From NCBI GenBank assembly GCA_030068075.1, contig CM057830.1, positions 25,886,247-25,950,246 of the forward strand: a stretch of DNA of 64,000 nucleotides, read 5' to 3'. Positions 60,181 to 64,000 of this stretch are shown in pieces. The notes beneath the pieces were generated by a model that saw only the letters and a program-made list of their open reading frames with translations, had not been told where the DNA came from and searched no databases. The stretch's first letter is position 1; each line of letters opens with the position of its first letter. Origin of the DNA: Paguma larvata. Taxonomy: Eukaryota > Chordata > Mammalia > Carnivora > Viverridae. Position numbers and translations under genes: made by a program.

Positions 60181-60964
60181 CCAGAAGACTCATATATAGA
60201 AAAACAACATACCAAATCTATGGGATACAATGAAAGCAATTCTAAGATGGAAGTTCACAGTGATAGGCACACTTCAGGAAACAACATATATCTCGATAAA
60301 CCATCTCACTTTACTTCTCAAAGAACTAGAAAAGAAAGAACAAAGAAACCCCAAAGTAAGAAGAAGGAAGGCAATAATAAAGATTAAATTGAAGACAAAT
60401 GAAACAGAGAGTAAAAAGATGAGAAAAAAAATCAATAAATCCAAGATCTGATTCTTTGCAAAAATAAACAAAACTGACAAATGTTTAGCTAAATGCACCA
60501 AGAAAAAGAGAAAGGGTTCAAATAAGTAAAATCAGAAATGAAAGGGGAGAAGTTACAACTGACGCCACAGAAATACAAAGGATCCTAAGAAACTACTAAG
60601 AACAATTATATGTCAACAAATTGATCAACCTATGACAATGGACAAATTCCTAGAGACACACCTTCCCATACTGAATCATAAAGAAATAGAAACTCTGAAT
60701 AGACTGATTATTAGTAAGAAAACTGAGTCAGTAATCAAAACACTCCTGACACAAAAGTGTAGTCCAACTCTTTCAAAACAATGAAGGGAGGGAGTGCTTC
60801 CAAATACATTTTACGAGGCCAGCTTCATCCTGATACTATACCTGATAAGAATACCACAAAAGAAAAGAAAATTATACGCCAACATCCCTGATAAAGATGA
60901 AAAAATCTTTAATAAAATATTAGGAAACTGAATTCAACAAAACTTTAGAAAGATCCTACCCCAG

Positions 60965-61168
60965 GAAGCCTGGGTGACTCAGGTCAGTTAAGCATCTGAT
61001 TCTTGATTTTGGCTCAGGTCTTAAGATTGAACCCCCTGTTGGGTTTTGGGCTGACAGCAAAGAACCTGCTTGAGATCCTCCCTCTCCCTCTCCTCCACTT
61101 GTGCACGTGTGCTCTCACACTCTCTCTCACTCTCTCTCTCAAAATCAATAGACATTAAAAAAAAAGAA
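60965..61168 (+). mobile_element. CAN-SINE nested in L1, diverged
   Basis: AGGAAGCCTGGGTGACTCAG head, TTTTGGCTCAGGTCTTAAGA, a GAGATCCTCCCTCTCCCTCT CT-rich part and CAAAATCAATAGACATTAAA tail. It interrupts L1 ORF2 sequence and is antisense to DMD. Confidence 0.88.
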
Positions 61169-61799
61169 CATATATTATGATCGACTGGGACAGATTCCAG
61201 GGATGCAAGTGCGGATCAACATTCATAAATCAATCAGTGTGATAACACCACATTAACAAAATGAAGGATAAAAATTATATCATCGCCTCATAAAAGCAAA
61301 AATATTTGGCAAAATTCAACTTCCATTTCTGATAATAACTCTCAACAAAGTGCATATATAGGGAACATACCTCAACATAAGCAAGTCCATATATAATAAG
61401 CCCACAGCTAACATTGTACTCAATGGTAAAGAGATAAAAGTTTTTCCCCTAAGATCAGGAAGAGACAAGGGTTCTCTCTTGCTACTTTTATTCAACATAG
61501 TATTGGAGATGTTAGCCAGATCCAAGTAACTAGGCAATTAAAGGCAAGAAAAATCGTCCAAGTTGGAAACAAAAAGTAAAAACTACTATTTGTAGATTAC
61601 ATGGTACTGTATCTAGAAAACCCTAAAATCTCTACCAAAAAATGTCAGAACTAAAAAAATGAATTCAGCAAAGTTGCATTATACAAAATCAATGCATACA
61701 ATTATGCTGCAATTCTATACACTAATAACAAACTTTTAAAAAGAGAATAAACAATCCCCTTTAAAATTGCATCAAAGAAGGCAAAATACTTAGGAATAT

Positions 61800-62024
61800 T
61801 TTTTTAATTTTTTTTTAAATTTTTTAACCTTCATTCATTTTTGACAGAGAGACAGCATGTGAGCAGGGGGAGGGCAGAGAGAGAGGGAGACACAGAATCT
61901 GAAGCAGGCTCCAGGCTCTGAGCCATCAGCACAGAGCCCGATGCGGGGCTTGAACCCACAGACAGCGAGATCATGACCTGAGCTGAAGTCGGCCACTTAA
62001 CCGACTGAGCCATCCAGGTGCCCC
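61800..62024 (-). mobile_element. CAN-SINE nested in L1, reversed
   Basis: A reversed full-length copy with a long T-rich tail complement (61,800-61,826) and GAGCCATCCAGGTGCCCC at the right. A short target duplication AGGAATATTT is at both borders (about 61,792-61,801 and 62,025-62,034). L1 ORF2 text resumes after it. Confidence 0.94.
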
Positions 62025-62906
62025 AGGAATATTTAACTAAGGAGGCAAAAGACCTGTATTCTGAAATCTATAAAGACACTGATGAAAGAAATTGAAGAAG
62101 ACACAAATAAATGAAACAACATCCCACACTCGTGGATTGGAAAATTAATATTGTTAAAATGTCCATATTGCCCAAAGAAATCTACTGACTCAGCACAATC
62201 TCTACCTAAAATCCAATTGCATTTTTCACAGAACCAGAAGAAACAATTCTAAACTTTGTATGGAACCAGAGAAGACCCCAAACAGCTAAAGCCCTATAGA
62301 AAAAACACAGCTGGAGGCATCACACTACCTGATCTCACCCTATATTACAAAACTATAGTAACCAATACAGTATGGTTTGGGCATAAAAGTAGACACATAA
62401 ATCACTGGAACAGAACAGAGAGCCAAGTAATAACCTCACACATATATGGTCAATTAACTTACAACAAAGTAGGCAAGAATAAACAGTCGTGGAAAAGATG
62501 CTCTTCAACAAATGCTGTTGTGAAAACAGGACAGCCACATGCAGAAAAAAAGAAAAAAGAAAGAAAGTGGACTCTCTCTTACACGATACACAAAACCTAA
62601 CTTAAAATGAATGAAAGACTTGATTGTAAGACATGAAGCCATAAAACTCCGAGAAGAAAACAAATGGCAAGTTCCTTGACATCAATCTTGGTGATGATTT
62701 TTTGGATTTGATTCCAAAAGCAAAGGTACCAAAAGCTAAAATAAACGGGCGGGACACCATCAAACTACAAAGCCTCTGCACAGGAAAACACATCAACAAA
62801 TAACGAAATGACCACATACTAAATGAAGGAAAATATTAGCAAATCATAAATCTGATAAAAGATTAATATCCAAAATATGTAAAGAACTCATACAAAATAG
62901 CAAAAA

Positions 62907-62937
62907 AAAAAAAAAGAGAGAGAGAGAGAGAGAGAAA
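62907..62937 (+). repeat. A-run followed by (GA)n
   Basis: Poly-A followed by about eleven GA units within L1, then AAACAAACAAAAAA. Confidence 0.9.
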
Positions 62938-63262
62938 CAAACAAAAAACCACAAAAACCAGTGTGAGCAAAAAAGGGGCAGGGAATCAGTATAGGCATTT
63001 TTCCAAAGATGATACATAAGTGGCCAATAGTCACATGAAAAGATAAATGTTCAACATCACTAATCAAAAGGGAAATGCCAATGAAAACCACAATGAGATG
63101 TCACCTGATACCTGTTAGAATGGCTATTATCAAAAAAACAAAAAACAAACAAACAAAACAGAGGAAATAACAAGTGCTGGTGAGGAAATCCCTGTGCGCC
63201 CCCATGTGGTGGGAAAGTAAATTTGTTCAGTGACTGGAAAATAGTATAGACGTTAGAACTAC

Positions 63263-63421
63263 CGGGGCACCTGGGTGGCTCAGTCGGTTGAGCATTCAAC
63301 TTCAGCTCAGGTCATGACCTTGTGGTTCACGAGTTCGAGCCCCGTGTCGGGCTCTGTGCTGAGAGCTTAGAGCCTGGAGCCTGCTTTGGATTCTGTGTCT
63401 CCCTTTCTCTGCCCCTTCCCT

Positions 63422-63452
<31 letters not shown>

Positions 63453-63500
63453 TTTTCAAAAATAAATAAACATTAGAAAAAAATTGTAAAAAATTAAAAA
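63263..63500 (+). mobile_element. CAN-SINE nested in L1
   Basis: GGGGCACCTGGGTGGCTCAG head, B box GAGTTCGAGCC, GAGCCTGGAGCCTGCTTTGG, (CT)n and AAAAATAAATAAACATTAG. Approximate target duplication TAGAA(C/G)T(A/G)CC flanks it. It is antisense to DMD. Confidence 0.95.
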
Positions 63501-63766
63501 ATAGAAGTGCCATAAGATCCAGCAATTCTAACTCCAGGTACTTAACCAAATAAAATGAAAATACGAAATCAAAAAGATATACACGCCTCTATGTTCACTG
63601 CATTATTATTTATAAAAGCTGAGATATGGAAACAATTTAAGTGCCCACTGATGGAAGAATGGATAAAGAAAAGGTGATATAACTCATAATGGAATTTGAC
63701 TGAGATAGATAGACAGACAGACAGATAATGGAATACTACTCAGCCATAAAAAAAGAATGATATCTA

Positions 63767-63966
63767 GGAGTGCCTGGGTGGTTCAGTCAGCTGAGCATCC
63801 AATTTAAGCTCAGGTCATGATCTCACAGTTTGTGGGTTTGAGCCCCATGTCGGGCTTTGCACTGACTGCACGGAGCCTGCTTTGGATTCTGTCCCTCTCT
63901 CTCTGCCCTTACTCTGTGCTCGCTTGCTCTCTCTCTCGAAAATAAGTAAACCTTTTAAAAAATTTA
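63767..63966 (+). mobile_element. CAN-SINE nested in L1
   Basis: GGAGTGCCTGGGTGGTTCAG head and CGAAAATAAGTAAACCTTTT tail. The L1 3' text AAAAAAAGAATGA(T/A)ATCT is repeated on both sides as the target duplication (about 63,747-63,766 and 63,967-63,984). It is antisense to DMD. Confidence 0.94.
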
Positions 63967-64000
63967 AAAAAAAAGAATGAAATCTTGCCATTTGCAACAA

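Larger units (their letters stand above)
1..64000 (-). other. DMD: DMD gene (dystrophin), internal part, exons 30-37
   Basis: Eight exons on the minus strand, in the order 30 to 37, encode a continuous stretch of the dystrophin central rod (about human residues 1358-1775; exon numbers and residues from memory of the human Dp427m protein). Dystrophin is the large subsarcolemmal protein linking cortical actin to the dystroglycan complex in muscle, brain and retina. The stretch encodes approximately spectrin-like repeats 9-13, in the region where the second actin-binding and lipid-binding portions of the rod begin. All splice sites are AG acceptors with GT donors except exon 30 (GC). All exons start and end in phase 0. 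Visible coding sequence totals 1,253 nt, one short of the expected 1,254 because of a deletion in exon 35. Exons 29 and 38 and both gene ends are outside the window. Confidence 0.98.
43579..64000 (-). other. DMD: DMD intron 29 (partial), includes Dp260 first exon
   Basis: At least 20.4 kb of intron. Exon 29 was not found, so it should lie beyond the right edge. After the Dp260 exon and promoter the intron holds L1, L2, SINE and simple repeats (listed separately). Bases 46,100-49,460 and 49,770-55,570 contain no repeat I can name. Within them 52,690-54,300 is less AT-rich and has some protein-like frames, without identified homology. Bases 55,830-58,000 and 58,840-59,970 are AT-rich and featureless apart from CATA/TATG-type tracts near 55,930-56,000. 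Confidence 0.85.
60185..64000 (+). mobile_element. L1 retrotransposon, ORF2 C-terminal half onward, inactive
   Basis: The sequence tracks L1 ORF2 in order: TGGGATACAATGAAAGCAAT at the left, ATTCCTAGAGACACACCTTC, CACATTAACAAAATGAAGGA, CACAGCTAACATTGTACTCA, the reverse-transcriptase catalytic loop, TCTGTATTCTGAAATCTATAA, GGAGGCATCACACTACCTGA (protein AGGITLPDLTLYYKT at about 62,310), AATGAGATGTCACCTGATAC and ATACTACTCAGCCATAAAAA. It continues out of the window at GAATGAAATCTTGCCATTTG. It is inactive: there are multiple stops and frameshifts, an internal deletion near 60,770, and the catalytic FADD is FVDY (61,589-61,600). Four CAN-SINEs interrupt it. It is antisense to DMD. Confidence 0.95.

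Noticed and set aside
62256..62600. 114-codon plus-strand open frame
   Set aside because: It is the C-terminal part of L1 ORF2 (AGGITLPDLTLYYKT), so it is a transposon remnant and not a host gene.
1..64000. CRISPR arrays, operons, prophage or other microbial systems
   Set aside because: The sequence is vertebrate: spliced exons, SINEs, L1, MIR and L2. No spaced direct-repeat arrays or bacterial-type gene strings are present.

Overview
The window is mammalian genomic DNA from a cat-like carnivore. It is AT-rich, intron-dominated and contains no bacterial-style genes. Fourteen copies of a tRNA-derived SINE share the head GGGGCGCCTGGGTGGCTCAG and a CT-rich, A-rich tail, which is the felid/feliform CAN-SINE type rather than the canid type. 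Carnivore L1, L2, MIR, MER5-type hAT and MLT1-type LTR remnants are also present. The only protein-coding gene supported is dystrophin (DMD, X-linked in mammals), transcribed from the minus strand.

Read right to left (the direction of transcription), the layout is: part of intron 29 (43,579-64,000), which contains a short alternative first exon for the retinal isoform Dp260 (coding part 43,685-43,723); exon 30 (43,417-43,578); a 12.9-kb intron 30; exon 31 (30,391-30,501); a 408-bp intron 31; exon 32 (29,809-29,982); intron 32; exon 33 (26,212-26,367); intron 33; exon 34 (21,129-21,299); a 12.9-kb intron 34; exon 35 (8,073-8,251); a 311-bp intron 35; exon 36 (7,633-7,761); intron 36; exon 37 (5,915-6,085); and part of intron 37 down to base 1. 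Exons 29 and 38 were not found and should lie outside. Every exon is phase 0, and all lengths equal those of the human gene as I recall them except exon 35 (179 instead of 180 nt). Together the exons encode roughly spectrin-like repeats 9 to 13 of the central rod.

Three observations deserve attention. (1) Exon 35 carries a one-base deletion that creates an immediate stop codon, although the remaining 49 codons are perfectly conserved in the shifted frame. It is either an assembly error or a real loss-of-function allele. (2) A 13-codon start (MSGRKLRNLSYKK) ends in a splice donor 106 nt upstream of exon 30. It matches the Dp260 retinal first exon, and upstream of it lie a TATA-like box and three TAATCC (CRX/OTX-type) motifs. 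(3) Exon 30 has a GC rather than GT splice donor. The rest is intronic sequence and decayed transposons, the largest being an antisense L1 of about 3.8 kb at the right edge that is interrupted by four SINEs. I see no evidence for a novel multi-gene system.
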